From: Serratia plymuthica NBRC 102599
GTDB lineage: Bacteria > Pseudomonadota > Gammaproteobacteria > Enterobacterales > Enterobacteriaceae
Assembly: GCF_001590925.1 (NCBI RefSeq)
Contig: NZ_BCTU01000010.1
Location: forward strand, 62,001-126,000
Direction: 5' to 3'
Length of the DNA: 64,000 nucleotides
Shown here: piece after piece, positions 12,387 to 19,689 of the stretch
Position numbering within the stretch: position 1 is the stretch's first letter
Layout of the letters: every line of letters begins with the position of its first letter
Translations under genes and position numbers: made by a program
Notes under the pieces: generated by a model
The model's database searches: none
What the model saw: the letters and a program-made list of their open reading frames with translations, nothing else
What the model was told of the DNA's origin: nothing

Positions 12387-13439
12387 CTAATTCGCCAAGC
12401 GATCGAGCAGCGGCCCCAGCGCAACGCGTGAATGCTGGTGGAAGCCGCTGACGCCCTCGGCACTCAGCAAGGCGTCCAGCACCGCGTATTCAGTGGCGTC
12501 CGCCGCCGCGGCGAACAGCGGTTCCAGCCGTTCATCCGGCAACGCGGTTCCCTGCAAGCGGGTGGAAAACGCCAGCGCGATATCGCCGGAACCGTGCCCC
12601 CAATGGCTGCCCACGCGCCCCAGCCCAGCCCCGGCGCGTTTGGCGATGCGGCTGAGTTGCCGGCTGTCCAGCACCCGGTCGCAGGCGATAATGATGATGA
12701 CCGAACCGGCCTCTACCTGCGGCGGCGGCTCCGCCAATTGCGCAGCCAATGCCGGCCCGACGCGCACACCGCTCAGCGTGAGGGACTCCAGCGTGCCAAA
12801 GTTGGCCAGCACCAGCACGCCCAGGGTGGCCCCCAGGCCGGGGCAATAGCGCGAAGCGGTGCCGATGCCTCCTTTCAGGCCGAAACTGCTCATGCCGCGC
12901 CCGGCGCCGACGCTGCCGCGCGCAAAGCCGATCCCGTGATTGTCCAACGCGCTGAACACGTGCTCTTCGCGCACCGGCATCGCCTGAATATCGTTGAGAT
13001 AACCGTCGTTGCATTCCAGCACCACGGGATTGATGGTGGCGCTGTCGCGGCCTATCTGTGGGTAACGCCGGCAGCTGCGCCGTATCATGGCGTTGAATAA
13101 GGTGCCGACGGCGAAGGTATTGCTCAGCAGGATCGGCGTTTGCAGCCCCCCCAGCTCGTTGAGCTGCACCAGGCCGAGCGGTTTGGCGAAGCCGTTCAAC
13201 ACCGCGCTGCCGCAGGGCAACGGCTGATTGAACAGGTCGCCCGGCGGCATAATGGCGGTCACGCCGGTCTGGCACTCGCCGCTATCCAGCGTGTGATGCC
13301 CCACGCTGACGCCGCTCACGTCGCACAGGCTGTCCGTCGGACCGGGCAAATAGCGCGCCCCCGGCAGGCGACGGTGGCGCCGCCAGTAACTCAGCAGATT
13401 ATCCAGGCTCTGTCGTTCAAAGACTTGGTTGTCTGTCAT
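12387..13439 (-). CDS. P1-family (DmpA-like) self-cleaving aminopeptidase/esterase
   Basis: A 350-residue DmpA/BapA-type N-terminal-nucleophile hydrolase. Family members cleave themselves into two chains and then release N-terminal residues from short peptides, beta-peptides, D-amino-acid esters or amides. The conserved blocks are present: ECNDGYLNDI, GSVGAGRGMSSFGLKGGIGT and VLVLANFG. By alignment to DmpA (Gly249-Ser250) the self-cleavage point should be Gly215-Thr216, giving a threonine rather than serine nucleophile. ATG 13439 follows a GAGG site; an in-frame extension to 13559 has no better start. No export signal is visible, so it is probably cytoplasmic. It is convergent with the DUF1003 gene and monocistronic. 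Confidence 0.85.
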   Translation of the reverse strand: MTDNQVFERQSLDNLLSYWRRHRRLPGARYLPGPTDSLCDVSGVSVGHHTLDSGECQTGVTAIMPPGDLFNQPLPCGSAVLNGFAKPLGLVQLNELGGLQTPILLSNTFAVGTLFNAMIRRSCRRYPQIGRDSATINPVVLECNDGYLNDIQAMPVREEHVFSALDNHGIGFARGSVGAGRGMSSFGLKGGIGTASRYCPGLGATLGVLVLANFGTLESLTLSGVRVGPALAAQLAEPPPQVEAGSVIIIIACDRVLDSRQLSRIAKRAGAGLGRVGSHWGHGSGDIALAFSTRLQGTALPDERLEPLFAAAADATEYAVLDALLSAEGVSGFHQHSRVALGPLLDRLAN

Positions 13440-13940
13440 AGTGACCTCGTCAGGCGCAGTCCGTTTGTAAAACAGCATATCGCGCAATGCGACATAGCGT
13501 AAATTGAAAGCCGAAGCCGGCGAGAAAATATTCTTTTTTGGCTTCGGCCGGGCATACAAAGGGTTTCAGCGTGCCCGGCCCCGCTTGGCAGCCCAATATG
13601 GCAAGCAGGCGGGATACGAAATATTTAAGCGTGTCACTGCCAATAAGAGCGAATTATGGCGAGTCGATTTTGGGGATGGAGAGCGTCGTTTTGACTCGGT
13701 GGTTAACGCCGCAGGTTATCATTTGCCGTATTTTTTTATCGACCGGCAGGCAGTCTTAACATTGATGTTCAGGGCGGTTATATGAAAGATGCCAGATCAC
13801 CACGGGGCAGGTTCATGCCCCGCCATGGCACATCGGCGCACCAATTTGCATCATAGCTCCCCCGCCACCCCGCTCACCGCCCCTTTCGCGGACTGGTACG
13901 GAAATTGCTTCTCCCTGTTATGGCGACAAAGGAGAAGAAC
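13440..13940. other. Non-coding interval between the DmpA-like gene and hpxO
   Basis: It should hold the promoters of both divergent genes. Two structures are visible: a perfect 9-bp inverted repeat (GCCGAAGCC 13510-13518 and GGCTTCGGC 13540-13548) with a T-rich loop, and a 7-bp hairpin (CGGGGCA 13803-13809 and TGCCCCG 13816-13822). Neither has a T-run after it. An open frame at 13504-13785 resembles no family, and I do not call it a gene. Confidence 0.5.
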
Positions 13941-15098
13941 ATGAAAGCAATCATCATCGGCGGCGGTATCGGCGGGCTGTGCGCCGCCATCGCATTGAAG
14001 CGCTGCGGGATCGAGGCCGAGGTTTTTGAAGCGGTTAAAGTGATCAAACCGGTTGGCGCGGCGATTTCCATCTGGCCGAACGGCGTTAAGTGCCTCAACT
14101 ATTTGGGGATGAAAGAACCCCTGCGCCGGCTCGGCGGCCCGATGCACTACATGGCCTATCAGGAATATCTGCACGGCCAGACCCTGACGCGCTTCAGCCT
14201 GGATCCGTTGATCGCCAGCGTCGGCGAACGCCCTTATCCGGTGGCCCGCGCCGAACTTCAGGCCATGCTGCTGGAGACCTACGGCCGTGACAATGTTAGC
14301 TTTGGCAAGCGCGTCAACGGCCTTGAAGAGACCCAAGACGGCGTCACCGCCTGGTTCGAGGACGGCAGCCAGGCCAGCGGCGATTTCCTGATCGCCGCCG
14401 ACGGTACCCATTCGGCTATCCGCCCTTACGTGCTCGGGCATGGGGTGGATCGCCGCTATGCCGGTTACGTCAACTGGAACGGGCTGGTGGCGATTGATGA
14501 ATCCATCGCGCCGGCCAATCAGTGGACCACCTTCGTCGGCGAAGGCAAGCGGGTGTCGCTGATGCCGGTTTCCGGCAACCGTTTCTACTTTTTCTTCGAC
14601 GTTCCGCTGCCGACCGGGCTGGCGGAAGACCGCAGTACGGCGCGCGCCGATCTGCAGCGCTACTTCGCAGGCTGGGCCGAACCGGTGCAGAAATTGATCG
14701 CCGCGCTCGATCCTGACACCGTCAACCGCATTGAAATTCACGATATCGAACCTTTCGAGCAGTTGGTGCGCGGCCGCGTAGCCTTGCTGGGCGACGCCGG
14801 TCACAGCACCACGCCGGATATCGGCCAGGGCGGCTGCGCGGCGATGGAAGACGCGGTGGTGCTGGCGATTGCGCTGCAAACCAACTCGCTGGGGATTGAA
14901 GACGCGCTGCTGCGCTATCAGGAAAAGCGCAGCTACCGGGTGAAGGATCTGGTGCTGAAGGCGCGCAAGCGTTGTGACGTGACGCACGGCAAAGAGATGG
15001 AGATCACCCGCAGCTGGTACGAAGAGCTGAAAACCGAAACCGGCGAGCGCATTCTCTCCGGCATGAAGGAAACCATCCTGGGCGGGCCGCTGGCCTGA
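13941..15098 (+). CDS. hpxO: FAD-dependent urate hydroxylase HpxO
   Basis: A flavin monooxygenase of 385 residues that converts urate to 5-hydroxyisourate in enterobacterial purine catabolism, replacing uricase. The N-terminal FAD fold (MKAIIIGGGIGGLCAAIA), the DG motif (FLIAADGTHSAIRP) and the GDAGHSTTPDIGQG block are present, and long stretches match Klebsiella HpxO as I recall it (YAGYVNWNGL; WTTFVGEGKRVSLMPVS). The ATG at 13941 is preceded by AAAGGAG. It stands alone: no hpxP transporter, hpxQ or hpxT is beside it, though guaD-xdhABC lies 25 kb away. A 10-bp hairpin follows its stop. Confidence 0.93.
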   Translation: MKAIIIGGGIGGLCAAIALKRCGIEAEVFEAVKVIKPVGAAISIWPNGVKCLNYLGMKEPLRRLGGPMHYMAYQEYLHGQTLTRFSLDPLIASVGERPYPVARAELQAMLLETYGRDNVSFGKRVNGLEETQDGVTAWFEDGSQASGDFLIAADGTHSAIRPYVLGHGVDRRYAGYVNWNGLVAIDESIAPANQWTTFVGEGKRVSLMPVSGNRFYFFFDVPLPTGLAEDRSTARADLQRYFAGWAEPVQKLIAALDPDTVNRIEIHDIEPFEQLVRGRVALLGDAGHSTTPDIGQGGCAAMEDAVVLAIALQTNSLGIEDALLRYQEKRSYRVKDLVLKARKRCDVTHGKEMEITRSWYEELKTETGERILSGMKETILGGPLA

Positions 15099-15105
15099 TC
15101 CGCTC

Positions 15106-15130
15106 CCCCTTCTCCGGCCAGGAGAAGGGG
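15106..15130. terminator. Hairpin between convergent hpxO and microcin exporter genes
   Basis: A perfect 10-bp stem, CCCCTTCTCC (15106-15115) and GGAGAAGGGG (15121-15130), with a 5-base loop, fills the 38-bp gap between two convergent genes. There is no T-run on either side, so it may act as a structure or boundary rather than a classic intrinsic terminator. Confidence 0.5.
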
Positions 15131-15136
15131 CAATCC

Positions 15137-17272
15137 TCAAAGCCCCAGCGTGCGGAGGCGCCCCGCCGTCAGTTCTATGACCCTGTCCGCCGAGGCGATA
15201 GTTTCCGGCCGATGCGCGATCAGTAAAATCGGCAGACCCAGTTGGCGCAAGGTGCGGCTGACCAACATTTCGTTGGCGACGTCCAAATGGCTGGTCGCCT
15301 CATCCAGAATCAACAGCTTCGGCTCTTTATACAGCGCCCGCGCCAGCAGCAATCGCTGTTTCTGCCCGGAAGACAAGGTCCCGCCCATTTCACTGATTAA
15401 CGTCTGGTAGCCCATCGGCAGTTGTTCAATGTCCCTATCCAACTGCGCCAGCCTGGCGCACTCGCCAAGCTTTTCGCTGTCCATTTTCGGCGAGAAAAAC
15501 GTGATGTTGTCGGCAATGGAACCGCGAAACAGCTGGTCCTCCTGCAGCACCGCACCGATATGCTGACGAGTCTGTTGATAATCGGTACGCCGGTGTTCAA
15601 GCCCCAACGTACGTATCACCCCGCCAGACGGCGGATATAATCCCAACACCAGCTTGGCCAAGGTAGTTTTGCCGCTGCCGGACGCCCCCACCAACGCCAC
15701 CACCTCGCCGGGCATAATATCCAGCGAGACTTGCGACAGGATCTCCCGTTCGGTCCCAGCGTATTTAAAGCTGACCTGCTCCAGGCTCAGAACCGGCAAA
15801 TCGGGAGGCCAATCGCCTGCCGGGTACGCCGAACCCTTGTTGCCGGCCTGTAACGCCGTCGCGCCTTCACGCGGGGTCAGCACGATATCGGCCAGCCGTT
15901 CGTTGTAAACGTCCAGCATTCGGTAGGCGACCGCTTTGTCTATCAACCCGTTAATGCTGGCCGAAAACCGCCCCTGAAAAGACATATAGGCCACCAGCAT
16001 GCCCACCGAGAACTCGCCGGCCAGCACCGAACCTGCGCCCAGCCACAGTACCGCCGCAGCTACAAGGCTGCCGATCACGGTCTGCATGATGCCGTAAACC
16101 ATCATCAGTTTGCTTTCGCGCAGTTGGGCATTGCGCCGGGCGACATTCAGGTTGCGCCAGGCAGATTCTCGCGGCATCAGCGCGCCATTCACCCGCAGGC
16201 TCAACACGCCGCGCAGGCTTTCCAGAAAATGGCTGGACTCCTCGGTACCGGCATTCCAGCTGTCCTGCGCCGCTTTCCGCAGCGTGCTGAACCAACACAG
16301 GCGCAACAGGCCGTAAACGGCGGCGGCAGCCAAGGCCACCAGGGTTAACTTTGCGCTGTAGAAAAACATCATGCTCAGCGTGCCCACCACTAACAGCACG
16401 TCCAAAAAGGCTTCAAGCAGCGTAGTGGTCAGGGTGTCCTGTATGGTGTCGACGGCATCGAACTTGGCGCTGATATCCCCCATATTGCGTGCCTCGAACC
16501 AACTTATCGGCAGGCGCAGCAGATGGTGAAACACGTTGGCCGTCCATTGCATGTTGAAGTTGACCGCCATGGTCAGCGTCGCCCATTGCCGCGCCAGCTC
16601 CAGCAGCATCTGGGTGCCGGTCATCAGCAGCATGGCGATGACGATCAGCGTCAGCAGGCTGGCGTCCAGCGCCACCAGCACCTCATCGATCACCAGTTGG
16701 TTTATCAGCGGGCCAAGCAGCGCCAGCACCTCCAACGCCACGGCGAAGCAAAAGATCCTGGCCAGCGCGGGCTTCAGGCCGTGCGTTTTGCCAATCAACG
16801 TCGTGAGACGGATCTTTTCCCGGCGATCCCGGGTTTCAAACCTGTGGGTGGGCGTCAGTTCCATCGCGATGCCGGTAAAATGGCGGTTCGCCTCTTGCAG
16901 CGTCATTTTCAGCAGGCCGCGCGCCGGATCGTGCAGTTCCAGCGTTTGCCCCCGCACCCGCCGCAGAACGGTAAAATGGTTCATGTCCCAATACAAAATG
17001 CAGGGCACGGCCAACAGGTGCAGTTCATCCAGCTCCAGCCGAATGACGCGGCCGCTTAAATTCAAGCCTTCGGCGCATGCCATCAGCTGCGAAAACGTCA
17101 TGCCAAGCTGCGAGACATGACATTCCGCGCGCAGCGTTCGCATGTCGACCCGGTGCCCATGCCAACCGGCGATCATCGCCAGGCAGGCTACCCCGCACTC
17201 CGCCGATTCCGTCTGGCGGATCAGCGGCAGGCGCTTTCGCCACCCCCAGTTAATCATCTCTGTTACGTCCAT
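15137..17272 (-). CDS. Bacteriocin/microcin ABC exporter with C39 peptidase domain (CvaB-like)
   Basis: A 711-residue peptidase-containing ABC transporter that cuts the double-glycine leader and exports the peptide. Order: C39 peptidase (1-135; oxyanion Gln20, Cys26 in ESAECGVAC, His99 in DMNHF, Asp115 in HDPARG), six-helix membrane domain (about 160-440), and ATPase (about 495-711; Walker A GASGSGKTT, signature LSSGQKQR, Walker B LLILDEATSHLD). All catalytic residues are intact. ATG 17272 begins 2 bp after the stop of the adaptor gene and follows GGGAGG within that gene's end. Together with the adaptor and a housekeeping TolC it would form a type I channel. The substrate is most likely the precursor at 18903-19271. 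Confidence 0.93.
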   Translation of the reverse strand: MDVTEMINWGWRKRLPLIRQTESAECGVACLAMIAGWHGHRVDMRTLRAECHVSQLGMTFSQLMACAEGLNLSGRVIRLELDELHLLAVPCILYWDMNHFTVLRRVRGQTLELHDPARGLLKMTLQEANRHFTGIAMELTPTHRFETRDRREKIRLTTLIGKTHGLKPALARIFCFAVALEVLALLGPLINQLVIDEVLVALDASLLTLIVIAMLLMTGTQMLLELARQWATLTMAVNFNMQWTANVFHHLLRLPISWFEARNMGDISAKFDAVDTIQDTLTTTLLEAFLDVLLVVGTLSMMFFYSAKLTLVALAAAAVYGLLRLCWFSTLRKAAQDSWNAGTEESSHFLESLRGVLSLRVNGALMPRESAWRNLNVARRNAQLRESKLMMVYGIMQTVIGSLVAAAVLWLGAGSVLAGEFSVGMLVAYMSFQGRFSASINGLIDKAVAYRMLDVYNERLADIVLTPREGATALQAGNKGSAYPAGDWPPDLPVLSLEQVSFKYAGTEREILSQVSLDIMPGEVVALVGASGSGKTTLAKLVLGLYPPSGGVIRTLGLEHRRTDYQQTRQHIGAVLQEDQLFRGSIADNITFFSPKMDSEKLGECARLAQLDRDIEQLPMGYQTLISEMGGTLSSGQKQRLLLARALYKEPKLLILDEATSHLDVANEMLVSRTLRQLGLPILLIAHRPETIASADRVIELTAGRLRTLGL

Positions 17273-17274
17273 GC

Positions 17275-18543
17275 TTACATCCTCCCTTGCAGGCTCCATA
17301 ACGGCTCCAGCAGCCATTCGTACAGGCGGCGGCTGTCCAGCTCAATGTCTGCGGACACCGCCATGCCGACGCGCAGCGGTTCCTGCCGGCCATAAGCCGT
17401 AATGGTGGTTTTATCCAGCGCCACGACCACACGGTAATGCCCTTCGTTTTCTTTCCAGACCAGCGGATTTTGCAACATCGCGTCGCCGGCGCTGAGGCTG
17501 GCATGCGTGATGGCGCGGGTAGAACCGTATTGCACGCCAAACTTTTCATAGGGGAACGAGGCAAAACGCAGGCCGACGCGCTGGTTGGGTTTGATAAAGC
17601 CCACCGCCTTGCTCGGGGCAAAAAGCTCTACCTGCAACTGCGCCCCGTCCGCCACCATCATCAACAACGGATCGTTGGGTTTCACCGTCTGCCCGGCGCG
17701 GGCCAGCACCACGGCGATGTGGCCATCGGCCGGTGCCGTCAGCGTAGTCTCGCGCTGGGCGTTGAGCTCTATTTTTTGCTGATCGATGCTCTGCAACTGA
17801 CGTTCCAGCTCCGCATCCCGCCCTTGCTGCTGTTGCTGCAAGGTTTGCAGCTCCGAACCCGCAGCCGCCCATTCACGCTTTAACCTCAACTGAGCCTGCC
17901 GTTGGCTTTCGACTTTTTCACGCGCCGTCGACAGTTCCATTTGCTTTTGCTGGAATTCAATTTCGGACACATAGCCTTTGGCTATCAGTTTGCGGTAACG
18001 CGCCAACACCGAATGTGACAACGTTTCCTGCTGTTGAGCCAGCACCAAGGCGGAGCCTGCACTGGTCAGTTCGTCATCCAACTGTGCGATGCGTTGCCGC
18101 ACGCCGGTTTGCCGCAGGGCGCTGGTCACCTGTTCTTGTTCGCGCTGGTGCTCCAGCATGCGGTATTGCTGATCCAGTGACGCGGCCACCGACGCCAGCG
18201 CGCCAACGCCCTTTCCGTTGAAATGCTCGCCGCTGAGCCGATAAAGCGGTTGGCCGGCTTTAACCGCCGCCCCTTCGGCCACCAGTCGTTCAGTGACCTG
18301 CCCGGCGTTGCGGGCGACCACTTTGATCAGCCCGCTGGAGGGCATTACCACGCCTTCCAGCCGCGCTTTGCGGGTATATTCGCCCAGCATCAGAAATAGC
18401 AGGATAGCCAGCACCAGCGCACCGCTGGCCCAGGCATAGGCGGTTAAACTGAGGCTGGGCGGAATAATGACCTCGCCCTCGGCCTTTGTCGCCTGCGCGG
18501 CGAAATAGCCCTCTCTATACAGCTGGGGCGGACGTCCTGTCAT
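17275..18543 (-). CDS. HlyD-family membrane fusion adaptor of the microcin exporter (CvaA-like)
   Basis: A 422-residue periplasmic adaptor that bridges the ABC exporter and outer-membrane TolC. A single N-terminal membrane segment (YAWASGALVLAILLFLML, about residues 36-54) is followed by a lipoyl half-motif, a long alpha-helical hairpin rich in Gln, Glu and Arg (about 130-265), the second lipoyl half (TAPADGHIAVVLARAGQTV) and a beta-barrel domain. This matches CvaA/HlyD-type proteins in length and order. It sits between the candidate immunity gene and the ABC gene, with a 2-bp gap to the latter. Translation coupling of the two secretion genes is likely. Confidence 0.92.
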   Translation of the reverse strand: MTGRPPQLYREGYFAAQATKAEGEVIIPPSLSLTAYAWASGALVLAILLFLMLGEYTRKARLEGVVMPSSGLIKVVARNAGQVTERLVAEGAAVKAGQPLYRLSGEHFNGKGVGALASVAASLDQQYRMLEHQREQEQVTSALRQTGVRQRIAQLDDELTSAGSALVLAQQQETLSHSVLARYRKLIAKGYVSEIEFQQKQMELSTAREKVESQRQAQLRLKREWAAAGSELQTLQQQQQGRDAELERQLQSIDQQKIELNAQRETTLTAPADGHIAVVLARAGQTVKPNDPLLMMVADGAQLQVELFAPSKAVGFIKPNQRVGLRFASFPYEKFGVQYGSTRAITHASLSAGDAMLQNPLVWKENEGHYRVVVALDKTTITAYGRQEPLRVGMAVSADIELDSRRLYEWLLEPLWSLQGRM

Positions 18544-18586
18544 GGGGGTTGCACCTTAAGGCCCGTTTATAAACCGGCGGTTATTT

Positions 18587-18826
18587 TCATTTTCCCGCAC
18601 TTTTCCCCATGCGGATACACCAATGTAGCGCAATAGAAAGGCATTTTATTGTAGCAATCATGCCCACCGGCACGCAGAAAATAATAATATATTTCGCCCA
18701 CCCATCAGGGATATCGATATTAAACCAGCCACCAGACTGGCTTAGCCCCACCGCTCTGAATAAATCACGAGACAATGAAAAGACGAGAAATATGCCAACA
18801 AAAATCGCCACACCTTTGCTTCTCAA
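18587..18826 (-). CDS. Candidate microcin immunity protein, two membrane helices
   Basis: A 79-residue protein with two predicted membrane segments (VAIFVGIFLVFSL and YIIIFCVPVGMIATIKCLSI) joined by a short polar loop. It has no family I can name. Its place between the precursor and adaptor genes, small size and double-helix form are like Cvi, the immunity protein of microcin V (78 residues, two helices). The start is probably TTG 18826, after a GGGG stretch; a GTG at 18811 is the alternative. Assignment as immunity rests on position and form only. Confidence 0.65.
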   Translation of the reverse strand: MRSKGVAIFVGIFLVFSLSRDLFRAVGLSQSGGWFNIDIPDGWAKYIIIFCVPVGMIATIKCLSIALHWCIRMGKSAGK

Positions 18827-18902
18827 CGATTAACCCCACTAAAAACAATATAACTCAACCACGCAGACGATATTGCATTAAAAATTACCGTTTAGGATAA
18901 AA

Positions 18903-19271
18903 TTACCAACGGCAGGTTCCACCATTATAACTACCAGACCTTTTTTCCGATGCGTTCTGCGTCCCTTTTCCGCCGCCATTGCCGATACAGGAAGACAAGC
19001 CGCCGATTGAGCCTGAGACTAGCCCGCCCGCAATCGCACGGGCACTGCCGGCAATAGCCCCGCCAACACCGCCGCCAAATGCGGCAAGGCCTAGAGCCCA
19101 TGCGCATTCAGCGCTTATTCCGGGGGATGAATTGGGCACGAAACCGTTAGCCTGTCCACCATAGTTAGTCGATGTTCCGTTGCCGTAGCGGCCCTTTTTA
19201 CTGCGGGTATCCACGCTGCTTTCGCCACCGCCGCCAATCATATCTATTTCTGATTTTGTTAATATTTCCAT
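18903..19271 (-). CDS. Class II microcin precursor with double-glycine leader
   Basis: A 122-residue secreted peptide precursor. The leader MEILTKSEIDMIGGG fits the double-glycine consensus (Leu4 at -12, Glu8 at -8, Ile9 at -7, Ile12 at -4, Gly14-Gly15 at -2/-1), predicting a mature peptide of 107 residues starting at Gly16. The mature part has a cationic polar start, a Gly/Ala-rich hydrophobic middle (residues 60-95, repeated GxxxG spacing as in membrane-inserting microcins) and a polar, glycine-rich end. Three cysteines are present, the last four residues from the C-terminus. No serine-rich siderophore-type tail is seen, so it groups with class IIa (microcin V, L, N) rather than IIb. ATG 19271 follows GGAGGGA. 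I do not recognise it as a named microcin. Confidence 0.8.
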   Translation of the reverse strand: MEILTKSEIDMIGGGGESSVDTRSKKGRYGNGTSTNYGGQANGFVPNSSPGISAECAWALGLAAFGGGVGGAIAGSARAIAGGLVSGSIGGLSSCIGNGGGKGTQNASEKRSGSYNGGTCRW

Positions 19272-19333
19272 AACTCCCTCCAACGCCATTTATGATGTTT
19301 TTTACAAGCCACATATCTAATCCTTCTGCTAAT

Positions 19334-19362
19334 TGTATAAACACAAAAAACAACCAAGTCAA
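19334..19362 (-). promoter_or_regulatory. Near-consensus sigma-70 promoter of the microcin operon
   Basis: On the minus strand a -35 box TTGACT (19357-19362) and a -10 box TATACA (19334-19339) are 17 bp apart. Transcription would start near 19327, leaving a leader of about 55 bases before ATG 19271. The surrounding 19290-19540 is strongly AT-rich. Confidence 0.65.
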
Positions 19363-19689
19363 CAACAAACAAAGGCATAAATAAAATAACGCCACGTCAA
19401 TTAAAGGTATAGCTTAATTAAATCATCAAAATATTTTTATACTTTCACTTAACATAAACAACTAAAAAAACAGCCACAATTAATTAAATGAACAACCAAG
19501 ATAAAAACTGAAGTCATCACGGAAAGCGATTCGATTTATGCAACTGAACGCCAAACAATCTCAATATTCAGGATTAATACCCGATAAAGAAAAGACGGCG
19601 AAACAGCGGCGAGCGGCAATGGCGGCGCGCAAGCTGGCGCCGTTGCCGTTGCAACGGCGGGTGGCATTCCTGCAGCGGCCATAACGCCG
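19363..19689. other. AT-rich interval between microcin promoter and nicB end
   Basis: Positions 19363-19530 are very AT-rich with no supported gene. A 48-codon plus-strand frame at 19538-19684 has an ATG but no recognisable ribosome site or family. The interval separates two minus-strand units, nicAB upstream and the microcin operon downstream; I see no clear intrinsic terminator after nicB. Confidence 0.4.

Noticed and set aside
13504-13785. 93-codon plus-strand frame between the DmpA-like gene and hpxO
   Set aside because: No recognisable domain or ribosome site; it starts opposite the promoter region of the DmpA-like gene.
19198-19395. 65-codon minus-strand frame with a hydrophobic start just upstream of the microcin precursor
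   Set aside because: It overlaps the precursor out of frame, the near-consensus promoter lies inside it, and AT-rich DNA readily gives such hydrophobic frames.
19538-19684. 48-codon plus-strand frame beyond the nicB end, with a Gly/Ala-rich reading in another frame
   Set aside because: No ribosome site, no family, and the second reading has a stop and no start; probably non-coding.
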